A DNA stretch of 64,000 nt from Flavivirga sp. 57AJ16 (GTDB lineage: Bacteria > Bacteroidota > Bacteroidia > Flavobacteriales > Flavobacteriaceae). Below are positions 48,065-55,592 of this stretch, one piece after another; the first letter of the stretch is position 1, and each line of letters begins with the position of its first letter. The position numbers and the translations under genes are program-made. Location: NCBI RefSeq assembly GCF_028736925.1, contig NZ_JAQZAT010000001.1, forward strand, positions 372,001-436,000. Reading direction: 5' to 3'. The notes under the pieces are model-generated. The model did no database searches. It saw only the letters and a program-made list of their open reading frames with translations, and was not told the origin of the DNA.

Positions 48065-49378
48065 ATGAAAAAACTAAGAGCAAATGCAGCCGGTATAGAT
48101 ATCGGCTCCAAGAAAATTTTTGTTGCAGTAGGATCGGGGCCCGTAGCATCCTTTGAAACCTTTACAGAGAGTTTTCATCAGGCCAAGGACTACTTGTTAT
48201 CAAAAGGTGTTGAAACAGTAGCCATGGAAGCTACGGGTGTTTATTGGGTAATCCTGTATGAGATCTTGTCGGGTGCAGGGTTGGAGGTATGGTTGGTCAA
48301 TGGATTTCAGACCAAGCAGGTTCCAGGCCGTAAAACAGATGTCAAGGACTGCCAGTGGATTCAACAGCTTCACAGCTATGGTTTGTTAAACAGGTGCTTT
48401 GTGCCCGATGAAAAGGTCAAGCAAATAAGGGTTTACCAGCGCATGAGAGAGGATCACATACGATCGGCCTCGATGCATATCAACCATATGCAGAAGGCGT
48501 TGACCGAGATGAATATCAGACTCAAAGAAGTGCTGAGCCAAATACACGGTGCAAGCGGGTTGGCGATGATAAAAGCTATTTTAGAGGGCGAAAGGGAAGC
48601 TAAAAACCTTTTAGCGCTTTGTCACACCAGTATTAGAGCCAAAAAAGCCGATTTGGTGCTCAAAGCATTAAATGGGCATTACACCGAAGCGGGGCTGTTT
48701 GCTCTAAAGCAGGCCTGCCAAGGTTATACGTTCTATCAGCAACAAATAGCCCAATGCGATCAAAAGCTTCAAGAGGCCATGGAGCAGATCAACGATTACC
48801 ATAATGATGCCAATGCTCAAAAAAAGATTCAAACTTCCAAAGCCCGCAAACCAATACGCCATAACAAACCAAGGATAGACCATTTGGGTGGTCACCTGCT
48901 TCAAATATTTACAGGTAGAGATGCTACTGATCTGCCAGGGATTACCGATTATACCTGGTTACAGCTTTATGCTGAGACGGGCAAGGACTTACAGAAATGG
49001 AAAACGGAAAAACACTTTACTTCCTGGTTGGGTCTCGCTCCGGGTCAGCACGAGTCAGGAAAAATGAAAAAAAGAGTAACTAAAAAACACAGGCCTAAGG
49101 CCGGGCAAATATTCAGACAGATTGCCCAAAGCCTGATCGAAAGTAAAAAGATCGCCTTGGGCGCTTTCGGCAGAAGGCTCAAGGCCAAACGAGGGCCAGG
49201 TATTGCCATAAAGGCCACAGCTAGAAAATTGGCTGAACTATATTGGAGGTTGATGGTCAAAGGGTTGGATTACACCGAAAAGGGTATTAAAGCCTATGAG
49301 GAAAAAGTCAAGCTCAATAAAGAAAAATGGCTTCGAAAAACAGCAAAAAACCTAGGGTATCAGATTGTTGATCAATAA
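48065..49378 (+). CDS. IS110-family transposase (DEDD recombinase)
   Basis: A 437-residue recombinase. The N-terminal RuvC-like DEDD site is GIDIGSKK (Asp12), VAMEATGVYW (Glu55), and KTDVKDCQWI (Asp92, Asp95). The C-terminal Tnp_20 domain has LPGITDYTWLQLYAETG and WLGLAPGQHESGK, whose Ser is the expected nucleophile. The frame is open 45 bases further upstream, but ATGAAAAAACTAAGAGC at 48065 gives the usual IS110 start. All catalytic residues are present, so the element may be active. G+C is higher than in its neighbours, consistent with arrival from elsewhere. Confidence 0.95.
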   Translation: MKKLRANAAGIDIGSKKIFVAVGSGPVASFETFTESFHQAKDYLLSKGVETVAMEATGVYWVILYEILSGAGLEVWLVNGFQTKQVPGRKTDVKDCQWIQQLHSYGLLNRCFVPDEKVKQIRVYQRMREDHIRSASMHINHMQKALTEMNIRLKEVLSQIHGASGLAMIKAILEGEREAKNLLALCHTSIRAKKADLVLKALNGHYTEAGLFALKQACQGYTFYQQQIAQCDQKLQEAMEQINDYHNDANAQKKIQTSKARKPIRHNKPRIDHLGGHLLQIFTGRDATDLPGITDYTWLQLYAETGKDLQKWKTEKHFTSWLGLAPGQHESGKMKKRVTKKHRPKAGQIFRQIAQSLIESKKIALGAFGRRLKAKRGPGIAIKATARKLAELYWRLMVKGLDYTEKGIKAYEEKVKLNKEKWLRKTAKNLGYQIVDQ

Positions 49379-49639
49379 CTAATGATAAAACGTCATCGGT
49401 AACGACAAAGGAGGAGGAATCTCATCACATTTGAGATTTCTCGTCGCTCGTTCCTCTCTCTGTCGAAATGACAAGTTTCTAAATTTCATCGTCTTATAAT
49501 TTAAAATAACACTGCCATTTACGTCGATCTCACATTAATATACTTTCTTCTTTATTCATTCAATAATACAAGAACTGTGCTTGGCTTTTTTATTAGTTAT
49601 AATGCTTCAAGCTAACTAAAAACAAGTCTCTATATAACA

Positions 49640-50131
49640 TTAATCTATCTTACAACTCCGTCTTTCCAAAAAATGATTATCATACCATTTTCCATATAGT
49701 TTTCCGATCTTTTCCCGTATTCCAACCACTCTAAAACCACATTTTAAATGTAAATTGATACTGGCTATGTTTTCTGAAAAAATACTTGCTTGCAAGCTCC
49801 AAAAGCCATTAGCTTCACTTTCATTAATTAAATGTCTTAATAATGTTTCACCAATATATTTTCCTTTAAACATCTTAGAAACATACACACTAACTTCTGC
49901 AACTCCTTTATAAACTTTTCGCTTTGAGGTTGGAGATAAAACCGCAAACCCTACGACTTTTCCTTTTATCAAAGCCACGAATCTACAAACCAAAACATAT
50001 TTGGCATCCCATTGTTGCCAACTGGGAGCTTCTGTTTCAAAAGTGGCTATTCCTGTGGCGATACCTTCTTTATAGATCTTTAAAACAGAAGGCCAATCGC
50101 TTTTTGTTAATGTCCTAACAACAATTTCCAT
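49640..50131 (-). CDS. arsN: ArsN-like GNAT acetyltransferase (phosphinothricin/arsinothricin type)
   Basis: A 163-residue GNAT of the phosphinothricin acetyltransferase subfamily: IYKEGIATGIATFETEAPSW (about 19-38), YVSKMFKGKYIGETLLRHLI (acetyl-CoA loop) and the C-terminal ERRS found in this group. ArsN1 proteins in arsenic operons acetylate arsinothricin; position here, overlapping the DUF6428 gene by 17 bp in an arsR-led operon, supports that assignment over general phosphinothricin resistance. The family normally has G-x-G in the CoA loop; here K-Y-I-G occurs. Downstream the operon is broken by the IS110 element. Confidence 0.82.
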   Translation of the reverse strand: MEIVVRTLTKSDWPSVLKIYKEGIATGIATFETEAPSWQQWDAKYVLVCRFVALIKGKVVGFAVLSPTSKRKVYKGVAEVSVYVSKMFKGKYIGETLLRHLINESEANGFWSLQASIFSENIASINLHLKCGFRVVGIREKIGKLYGKWYDNHFLERRSCKID

Positions 50132-50612
50132 TAGGAGAACAACAAGCTTCAGCTTCTGTTGATACTGCTTCTAAAGGTTCTGGCACACCACAAAGTTCTT
50201 TTGCTTTACAGTCCGTTTTTTCGATGGCTAATTTAATTATTAAATGATTCCCGCTTGTTTCAAAATCGTTAACAAATAGCTGTGCTGTGTGAAATGTTGC
50301 GTTGCTATATTCAAACCTTACCTCAGCATCTAAATGATAAGGTTTCATTTTTCCAACCTTGTTTAAAATAGCCAAGGCCTTATAAACAGACATATATTCT
50401 GTTTTACTTAATTCATTTGGGCTTTCCCAAAGTTGAATTATGGTTTCTTTCCAAGCATCAACCTGAGTGCCACAATCAACAGAATCAACTGTTAAATGCT
50501 TTACTTCTGTAATATGGTAATTAGCTCCAACTAATAGATTTGGCGCATATTCAAATAATAATGATTTATCTTGATTTTGTTCTAGTACTTTAAATAATTC
50601 TTGTGTTTTCAT
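50115..50612 (-). CDS. DUF6428 family protein of the arsenic operon
   Basis: A 165-residue protein of a family linked to arsR in Bacteroidota. The body (MKTQELFKVLEQNQDKSLLF; FEYAPNLLVGANYHITEVKH) is soluble. The C-terminus is rich in cysteine: Cys in DCKAKELCG and the tail EACCSPNGNCC, with paired cysteines that could bind arsenite or another soft metal. Function is not established. Its 3' end overlaps the arsN-like gene by 17 bp; upstream, 164 bp including a tandem repeat separate it from arsR. Confidence 0.82.
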   Translation of the reverse strand: MKTQELFKVLEQNQDKSLLFEYAPNLLVGANYHITEVKHLTVDSVDCGTQVDAWKETIIQLWESPNELSKTEYMSVYKALAILNKVGKMKPYHLDAEVRFEYSNATFHTAQLFVNDFETSGNHLIIKLAIEKTDCKAKELCGVPEPLEAVSTEAEACCSPNGNCC

Positions 50613-50636
50613 TTTATTTCGATTTAGATACCTGTA

Positions 50637-50729
50637 TACTGAAATACCGAAATACCGAAATACCGAAACAAGTTCGGCACAGGCAAGTTCGGCACAGGCA
50701 AGTTCGGCACAGGCGAGTTCGGCACAGGC
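50637..50729. repeat. Composite tandem repeat (8-bp and 15-bp units), locus 1
   Basis: Three copies of GAAATACC (50641-50664), then GAAAC, then four copies of a 15-bp unit AAGTTCGGCACAGGC (50670-50729; the fourth begins with G). The same composite occurs at 57974-58046 and, reversed, at 60938-60994, with different numbers of 15-bp units. It lies between arsR and the DUF6428 gene. Frames across it encode QVRHRQVRH-type repeats, which are artefacts. Confidence 0.9.
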
Positions 50730-50776
50730 AAGGGATTAAGAGTTTTAACAGGAATCTTGAGGAAATTATTTTTCAT

Positions 50777-51100
50777 TTAGCAACAATTTGATTTAGTGGT
50801 GTTAAAAAACGAATTTAATTGATCTTGAATGGTAGTCCACCGCTCAACATTAATGCAATAGCACATGCTTTTACCTTCCACTTCACCATTTAACAGCCCT
50901 ATACTTTTAAGTTCTTTTAAATGTTGGGAAATAGTAGCCTGTGCCAATCCTATTTCCTCAACTAAATCGTTACAAATACAGGCGTTTTGATTACTGATGT
51001 ATTGTAAAATAGCAACTCTGGCAGGATGTCCCAAGACCTTAAAAAACTGCGCTAAGTCGTTTTGCTTTTCGGAAAACATTTGAGTTTTGGTAATTCCCAT
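50777..51100 (-). CDS. arsR: ArsR-family metalloregulator
   Basis: A 107-residue winged-helix repressor. The DNA-binding core is FKVLGHPARVAILQYI and GLAQATISQHLKELKSIGLL. The metal site ACICNDLVEEIG (about 40-51) has the Cys-x-Cys of alpha-3 As(III)-binding ArsR proteins; further cysteines are MCYC and a C-terminal CC. It probably represses its own operon until arsenite binds. First gene of the arsR - DUF6428 - arsN - arsC operon; a divergent DUF805 gene starts 98 bp away. Confidence 0.93.
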   Translation of the reverse strand: MGITKTQMFSEKQNDLAQFFKVLGHPARVAILQYISNQNACICNDLVEEIGLAQATISQHLKELKSIGLLNGEVEGKSMCYCINVERWTTIQDQLNSFFNTTKSNCC

Positions 51101-51198
51101 TATTTTTTTGATTTATTTATATATTGCAATATTACGATAATATTTATAAATAAAAAAGTTATATTTGAAACTTATTAACCCCAAAATCAACTATTATC

Positions 51199-51561
51199 AT
51201 GAATTGGTACCTAAAAGTATTAAAAGAGTATGCAACGTTTACTGGAAGATCCAGAAGAAAAGAATATTGGATGTTTTTCTTATTCAATATAATTATTTCT
51301 TACGGAATTATGTTTATAGCAATAGGCTTAGAAATGCCTTCATTATCTATTCTAAGTTCAATTTATTCTTTAGCAGTTTTAATTCCAGGATTAGCTGTGG
51401 GCGTGAGAAGAATGCACGATGCTGGTAAAAGCGGCTGGTTCTTACTTATTCCCATTTACAATTTAATTTTAGCTTGCACAGATAGCGAAGCTGGATCTAA
51501 CAAATGGGGCCCAAATCCAAAATCTGATGCCGAAGAAATTGATCAGATTGGTAAAGAGTAG
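51199..51561 (+). CDS. DUF805 membrane protein
   Basis: A 120-residue inner-membrane protein with the DUF805 signature: WYLKVLKEYATFTGRSRRKEYW (start), two hydrophobic helices, and VGVRRMHDAGKSGWFLLIPI, followed by GPNPKSDA near the end. Function of the family is unknown. The start at 51199 (MNWYLKVL) follows a typical AT-rich leader. Single gene with its own terminator. Confidence 0.92.
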   Translation: MNWYLKVLKEYATFTGRSRRKEYWMFFLFNIIISYGIMFIAIGLEMPSLSILSSIYSLAVLIPGLAVGVRRMHDAGKSGWFLLIPIYNLILACTDSEAGSNKWGPNPKSDAEEIDQIGKE

Positions 51562-51589
51562 TTATAATCTATTTTTTATATAAAAAAAC

Positions 51590-51620
51590 AAAAGCCAGAA
51601 ATATAACTTCTGGCTTTTTT
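51590..51620 (+). terminator. Intrinsic terminator after the DUF805 gene
   Basis: AAAGCCAGAA/TTCTGGCTTT stem around ATATAAC, with a T-run, 29 bp past the stop. Confidence 0.9.
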
Positions 51621-51796
51621 ATATCTAAAAATAACAATAAAGAAAGAATTTCTTGAAATAAATTCGGAATGATGCTAAAAAATAATTTACGACATAAAAC
51701 GAAATATACATTTTTTTTACAAAAGCCTAAATACCAAATCGCTAATTTAACCCTCCTAAATTTCGATAAAATCGAAATTATCCTCCCTTTTTAAAA

Positions 51797-52003
51797 CTAC
51801 TGTGTGTACACAAATAATGCACAATAAAAAGATTAGACACGAATGGCACAAATTTTCACTAATTATTCTGTCTATTGACAGATTTCAAGCCTATATAGTC
51901 TAGGGATTCTTATTCATGCGGTGTCCAATCTATTCCATAATGTATTGGATTCGTGTGAATTTGTGCCATTCGTGTCTTTTTTATAGATGTGTACTCACGG
52001 TAG
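51797..52003. repeat. Family D MITE-like element, copy 1, with 9-bp target duplication
   Basis: Ends CTACTGTGTGTACACA (51797) and TGTACTCACGGTAG (ending 52003) are inverted repeats; both flanks carry TTTTTAAAA, a 9-bp direct duplication (51788-51796, 52004-52012). The interior contains inverted ACACGAATGGCACAAATT and its reverse. The element is also present, in the opposite orientation and with an extra insert, at 61151-61648. Non-coding. The remaining sequence of this 554-bp gap (51621-51787, 52013-52115) is AT-rich without visible features. Confidence 0.85.
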
Positions 52004-52115
52004 TTTTTAAAAGTGAGGAACAAGTCTGATTCATGTTTCGAATACTGTTTTAAATTTTAGTCATAATTTAATATTTCACACACAACTAACTTTTAGGATT
52101 GATCCCTTTTTCCAA

Positions 52116-52535
52116 TTAAAACCAGGGTTTTTGCCCTACTTGATAAGTGTTATAAAATTCTTCATCAGATTTGGTTAAGTATATAATGCCTTCTATTAAT
52201 CCTATAAGACCTGTTAACCCAGCACCTAAACCACAAGTAATAAATCCAAGAATAAAAGTAACCGCCAACAGAATAATACCTTCTTTGTTATATCCTAAAA
52301 TAAATTTATGTATTCCAAAAGGTCCCAGAACAATAGCTAAAACACCTGCCAGTACTTTTTTATTGTCACTGTTTACGCTATTAAAAGTTTCTTTTGCCCC
52401 CTCGGTAAACTCGGAAGCAGATTCTTTAACATCTTCGAATGTTTCTTTTGCTTTATCTGCAGCTTTTTTTGCTCCTTTTTTAGCATCCCCTAACATATCA
52501 TTAAGGTCATCGCTTAAATTCTTTTCATCAGACAT
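52116..52535 (-). CDS. TM2-domain membrane protein with amphipathic N-terminus
   Basis: A 139-residue protein. Residues 1-55 are charged and helical (KKGAKKAADKAKETFEDVKE), like apolipoprotein or YtxH-type stress proteins. Residues 58-125 form a TM2 domain, two transmembrane helices joined by a short turn: LGPFGIHKFILGYNKEG is the signature. Function unknown. It is on its own on the minus strand; upstream lies family A repeat copy 2. The next minus-strand gene upstream has a similar charged helical composition, so the two may be related in role. Confidence 0.85.
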   Translation of the reverse strand: MSDEKNLSDDLNDMLGDAKKGAKKAADKAKETFEDVKESASEFTEGAKETFNSVNSDNKKVLAGVLAIVLGPFGIHKFILGYNKEGIILLAVTFILGFITCGLGAGLTGLIGLIEGIIYLTKSDEEFYNTYQVGQKPWF

Positions 52536-52579
52536 AGTATTTAATTATTATTGGTTATCATATAAAGGTAATAAAAAAT

Positions 52580-52740
52580 TTGATTGACCGTAATTTGTCA
52601 TAAACCTAAAAACATATTGTTTTTGTCATCCCGAGGCAACGAGGGATCTCATTGATTATCAATAGATTCCCTGCCTGCCGGCAGGTTCACTTCGTTCTGA
52701 ATGACAAAAATATCATTATGCATGATTACGGACATTCAAT
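52580..52740. repeat. Family A palindromic element, copy 2
   Basis: Left end TTGATTGACCGTAAT, right end ATTACGGACATTCAA, with the interior almost identical to 4473-4616. The main difference is an extra piece of about 17 bp with the palindrome CCTGCCGGCAGG (about 52676). It lies upstream of the TM2 gene and may contribute to its promoter region. The rest of the 308-bp gap has a variant (ATTGAAACGAACCATCCT, near 52757) of a block at 21920. Confidence 0.8.
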
Positions 52741-52843
52741 TAAAAAATAAAGAATTTATTGAAACGAACCATCCTTGAAGGCAGCGCCCTTAGAGAGTTC
52801 TTTTCGATTAAACTCATTATAATAATGCCATATCAACAGACTG

Positions 52844-53299
52844 TTAATCTTTATCAAAAATATTTTTTATATACCCTTTTGCTTTTTTTGATACTTTAGA
52901 TAATGATGCTTTTGTTTCTTCTGCAAACTCCTCTAGTTTCTCATTTGCTTCGTCTACAAATACAGTTGTTTTTTCAGTAACTTTATCTAAGGTTTCTCCG
53001 GCTTCTTCTGCAAATTCTTTGGCTTTAACCTTGGCTTCTGCATACTTTACTTTAGTTTCAACAGAAAGCTTGGCACTTTTCTCTTTGGCTATTTCTGTAA
53101 AATCTTCTAATTTTTCGTTTGCTTCCTCCAAAAACACACTAGCCTTTTCTTTTGCTTTATAATAAATCTCCTTGGCTTCTGCTTTTAGCTTTTCTGTTTT
53201 ATCCTGCACATGGTTTTTATCATGATACGAATCGCCCCTTATAACTTCAGCTTCATAAACTTTATCTTTTGGTTCGCTCTTTTTAGATGCTCCAGACAT
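52844..53299 (-). CDS. Charged coiled-coil / apolipoprotein-like protein of unknown function
   Basis: A 151-residue hydrophilic protein made largely of Lys, Glu and Ala. It has three repeats of about 30 residues with a pattern such as KAKEFAEEAGETLDKVTEKT and FLEEANEKLEDFTEIAKEKS, so a long amphipathic helix or coiled coil is expected. It has no signal peptide, transmembrane segment or known catalytic motif. Such sequences recall LEA-like or YtxH-like stress proteins. It lies between the TM2 gene and the TSUP transporter on the same strand, but gaps of 65 bp or more make operon membership uncertain. Confidence 0.75.
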   Translation of the reverse strand: MSGASKKSEPKDKVYEAEVIRGDSYHDKNHVQDKTEKLKAEAKEIYYKAKEKASVFLEEANEKLEDFTEIAKEKSAKLSVETKVKYAEAKVKAKEFAEEAGETLDKVTEKTTVFVDEANEKLEEFAEETKASLSKVSKKAKGYIKNIFDKD

Positions 53300-53364
53300 G
53301 ACCTTTCTCTTTTAATATACACTATCTATATGTCTATCAATCCATAATAATGTTACAGAAAAGA

Positions 53365-54129
53365 TTATCTAAACAACATAACAAGACCTCCAAGGGCTGT
53401 CACAATTAATATAAAGCGTCTATAATTTACATTCGAAATTAATTTTACTACGGCAACTCCAACAATAAAACCAATAATTATTGATGGAATTAAAACAGTA
53501 TTTAAAATAAGTGTCTCTTTGGTAACTGTCTTCCAAACAAAAAAATGAAAGGGTAATTTAAACACATTAATAATGAAAAACAACCATGCGGCGGTGCCTA
53601 TGAACTCATTTTTTGGTAAGCGCATTGCCAAAAAATAAATATTGGAAATGGGGCCTGCTAAATTACCAACCATGGTTGTAAATCCTGCTAAAAATCCAGC
53701 ACCACTAGAAAACAATTTGTTTTTTGGTATATCTTTAGATGTTCTGTTTTCTGTATAAAACATAATTAGAACGGAGGCAATTATAATAATGGCCATGATT
53801 CTTTTAAATAGTACTTCCGAAATATCATTACCTACCCAAACACCTACTAAAACACCTACTATCATCCAGGGCATTAATTTTTTTATATATGCCCATTGTG
53901 CATGTCTATTATAATATATTACCGCAAAAATATCGGCTACGATCAGCATGGGAAGCAAAACACCTGTTGAGGCTTTCTCTCCAAAAACAAAGGCTAGTAT
54001 GACCACTATTAAGATCCCAATACCCTTAATTCCTGCCTTGGACAATCCCAATAAAAAAACCGCAAAACAAATAGCAGTCCATTGCAATGCCGTCAAATTA
54101 TATGATTCTAGTATTTCTAAATAAGTCAA
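53365..54129 (-). CDS. TSUP-family (TauE/SafE) membrane exporter
   Basis: A 254-residue inner-membrane protein with about eight hydrophobic segments in two halves. The family signature is seen in LSKAGIKGIGILIVVIL (about 29-45) and VGNLAGPISNIYFLAMRLPK (about 155-174). TSUP proteins export or import sulfite, sulfoacetate and related organosulfur anions; substrate is not evident. It is not adjacent to the arsenic genes and is not proposed as an arsenite pump. Confidence 0.9.
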   Translation of the reverse strand: MTYLEILESYNLTALQWTAICFAVFLLGLSKAGIKGIGILIVVILAFVFGEKASTGVLLPMLIVADIFAVIYYNRHAQWAYIKKLMPWMIVGVLVGVWVGNDISEVLFKRIMAIIIIASVLIMFYTENRTSKDIPKNKLFSSGAGFLAGFTTMVGNLAGPISNIYFLAMRLPKNEFIGTAAWLFFIINVFKLPFHFFVWKTVTKETLILNTVLIPSIIIGFIVGVAVVKLISNVNYRRFILIVTALGGLVMLFR

Positions 54130-54188
54130 TTAATTATACTTAAAGTCTTATTCTAATTTTGAGTGTAACATGTGATATGGGGGCTAAA

Positions 54189-54575
54189 TTACAAAAAGGC
54201 TTTATCTATTGGCTCCCAAAGTTCAATTTTGTTTCCATCATTATCTAAAATCCAGCCAAATTTTCCGTATTCATACGTTTCTACATCTCCAACAATAGTA
54301 ACGCCTTCTTCTTTTAAAACTTTAAGTAGCTCATCTAAATTTTCTACACGATAATTAAACATAAAATCTTTTTTAGATGGTTCGTAATATTTGGTATCTG
54401 CCGAAAACGGGCTCCATTGTGTAGAGCAATCGTTCCCGTCTTTGTCTTTCCACCAAAATGTACACCCATAATCGTCGGTATTAAACCCCAAATGTTTTTT
54501 GTACCAATCTTTTGATGCTTTTGGGTCTTTTGTTTTAAAAAACACGCCCCCAATTCCTGTTACTCGCTTTTTCAC
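54189..54575 (-). CDS. VOC-family protein (glyoxalase/bleomycin-resistance fold)
   Basis: A 128-residue protein with one pair of beta-alpha-beta-beta-beta modules: GIGGVFFKTKDPKASKDWYKKHLGF (N-terminal module, shown in part) and VETYEYGKFGWILDNDGNKIELWEP (C-terminal module, whose Glu in KIELWEP is a usual metal ligand). The family includes glyoxalases, dioxygenases and drug-binding proteins; the reaction is not predictable. Apparent single gene; a 212-bp tandem duplication occupies the upstream gap. Confidence 0.9.
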   Translation of the reverse strand: MKKRVTGIGGVFFKTKDPKASKDWYKKHLGFNTDDYGCTFWWKDKDGNDCSTQWSPFSADTKYYEPSKKDFMFNYRVENLDELLKVLKEEGVTIVGDVETYEYGKFGWILDNDGNKIELWEPIDKAFL

Positions 54576-54650
54576 ACGTTTAAATTTTAGGGTTCTACCA
54601 TTAATTGTATAGGTAAATTGATTAACGATTTTAGAATTCGCTACTTCAAA

Positions 54651-55074
54651 ATAACTTCACATAATTTTTATGTTTTAAAATGTGTTTGTTATTTCACAGA
54701 GCTTCACTGAGGTTTCACTGAATTACACAGAGAAAAATCGTCAAAATATGCCATTCATAAATCGTTATTCGTTAATCTCTATTCGTTAATTAAAAAATAG
54801 CTTCCACAACATTCGTGGTAGAACCAATTATAGTTATTATTTGACATTAAATTAATTATAAGATAACTTCACATAATTTTTATGCTTTAAAATGTGTTTG
54901 TTATTTCACAGAGCTTCACTGAGGTTTCACTGAATTACACAGAGAAAAATCGTCAAAATATGCCATTCATAAATCGTTATTCGTTAATCTCTATTCGTTA
55001 ATTAAAAAATAGCTTCCACAACATTCGTGGTAGAACCAATTATAGTTATTATTTGACATTAAATTAATTATAAG
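54651..55074. repeat. Tandem duplication of a 212-bp non-coding unit
   Basis: Two copies in direct order: 54651-54862 and 54863-55074. They start ATAACTTCACATAATTTTTA and differ at very few bases (one noted: T versus C near the start). Each contains CACAGAGCTTCACTGAGGTT and a TTCGTTAAT repeated motif. No gene. The near identity suggests a recent duplication. Confidence 0.95.
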
Positions 55075-55114
55075 TAATCTTTGGTAATTAAAGATTATTT
55101 TAATCATGTCGGTT

Positions 55115-55588
55115 TCATTTTTTTGCTTTTTTATTATGCTTAATAGTTTTTTCATAGATCTCTATCCACTCATCAGTACTAACTTTTGCGGTAAGCTCTC
55201 CTATCAATTCAAAAGGGATATCATGCATTTTTTTAAAACGAATACAACTTTTGCCCATATCTAACTTATACTTACACTGCTTAACATATTCTGAAACAAA
55301 CCAGTCCATTAACTCTTTTTTTGCATAAAGAGCCCCACTATAAACCGCTATAAAATTCTTTTGTGAAGCCAAACTCATAAACGGTAAGGGCCATTTAGGA
55401 TCGCAGTGATAGCCATCTGGATAGATGGCATGTGGTACAACATAACCCAACATACCATAATTCATCTGTTCTTCCATACCTTTTGGCAGGTTATTCAAAA
55501 TTTGCTGTCTTAATTTATTAATTGGTTCTTTTCTTTCTTCTGGCAATTCGTCTAAATATTGTTGTGGTGAAGTGGCTTTTGATTGCAT
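55115..55588 (-). CDS. DUF1801 domain protein
   Basis: A 157-residue cytoplasmic protein of the DUF1801/YdhG-like fold: YLDELPEERKEPINKLRQQI (about 12-31), MEEQMNYGMLGYVVP (about 38-52) and MGKSCIRFKKMHDIPFELIG near the end. The family has no proven biochemical role; the fold may bind small molecules or DNA. It starts 4 bp after the DUF4199 gene, so it belongs to the run dehydrogenase - LuxR-type regulator - VOC - DUF4199 - DUF1801 on the minus strand. Confidence 0.9.
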   Translation of the reverse strand: MQSKATSPQQYLDELPEERKEPINKLRQQILNNLPKGMEEQMNYGMLGYVVPHAIYPDGYHCDPKWPLPFMSLASQKNFIAVYSGALYAKKELMDWFVSEYVKQCKYKLDMGKSCIRFKKMHDIPFELIGELTAKVSTDEWIEIYEKTIKHNKKAKK

Positions 55589-55592
55589 TGTG

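Larger units (their letters stand above)
47752..49534. mobile_element. IS110-family insertion region within the arsenic operon
   Basis: The transposase gene (48065-49378) with a long upstream non-coding side and short downstream side separates arsN-like GNAT from its former neighbour arsC. Exact IS ends are not determined: IS110 elements lack clear terminal inverted repeats. The outer limits given here are two sequences related to the inverted ends of the element at 61292-61582: AACGTAAACTCGAT (47753) and ATCTCACATTAAT (49526). They suggest the IS entered, or travels with, an older small repeat. The likely IS proper is about 47.8-49.4 kb. Confidence 0.6.

Noticed and set aside
49379-49639. 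Lost 5' end of arsC on the other side of the IS110 element
   Set aside because: No frame with a CTGNSCRS-like loop was found. A short KKPSTVLVLL-like reading near 49600 stops at once and looks accidental.
50637-50729. CRISPR array
   Set aside because: The repeats are contiguous without spacers, units are 8 and 15 bp, and no cas gene is in the window.
50603-50791. Short open frame encoding QVRHRQVRHRQ repeats; similar ones at 57908-58201 and 60869-61123
   Set aside because: These are translations of the 15-bp tandem repeat on either strand. No start context, conserved ends or protein-like flanks; the DNA repeat explains them.
53365-54129. TSUP membrane protein as the missing arsenite exporter
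   Set aside because: It is over 2 kb from arsR with several unrelated genes between, and belongs to the organosulfur exporter family, not Acr3 or ArsB.
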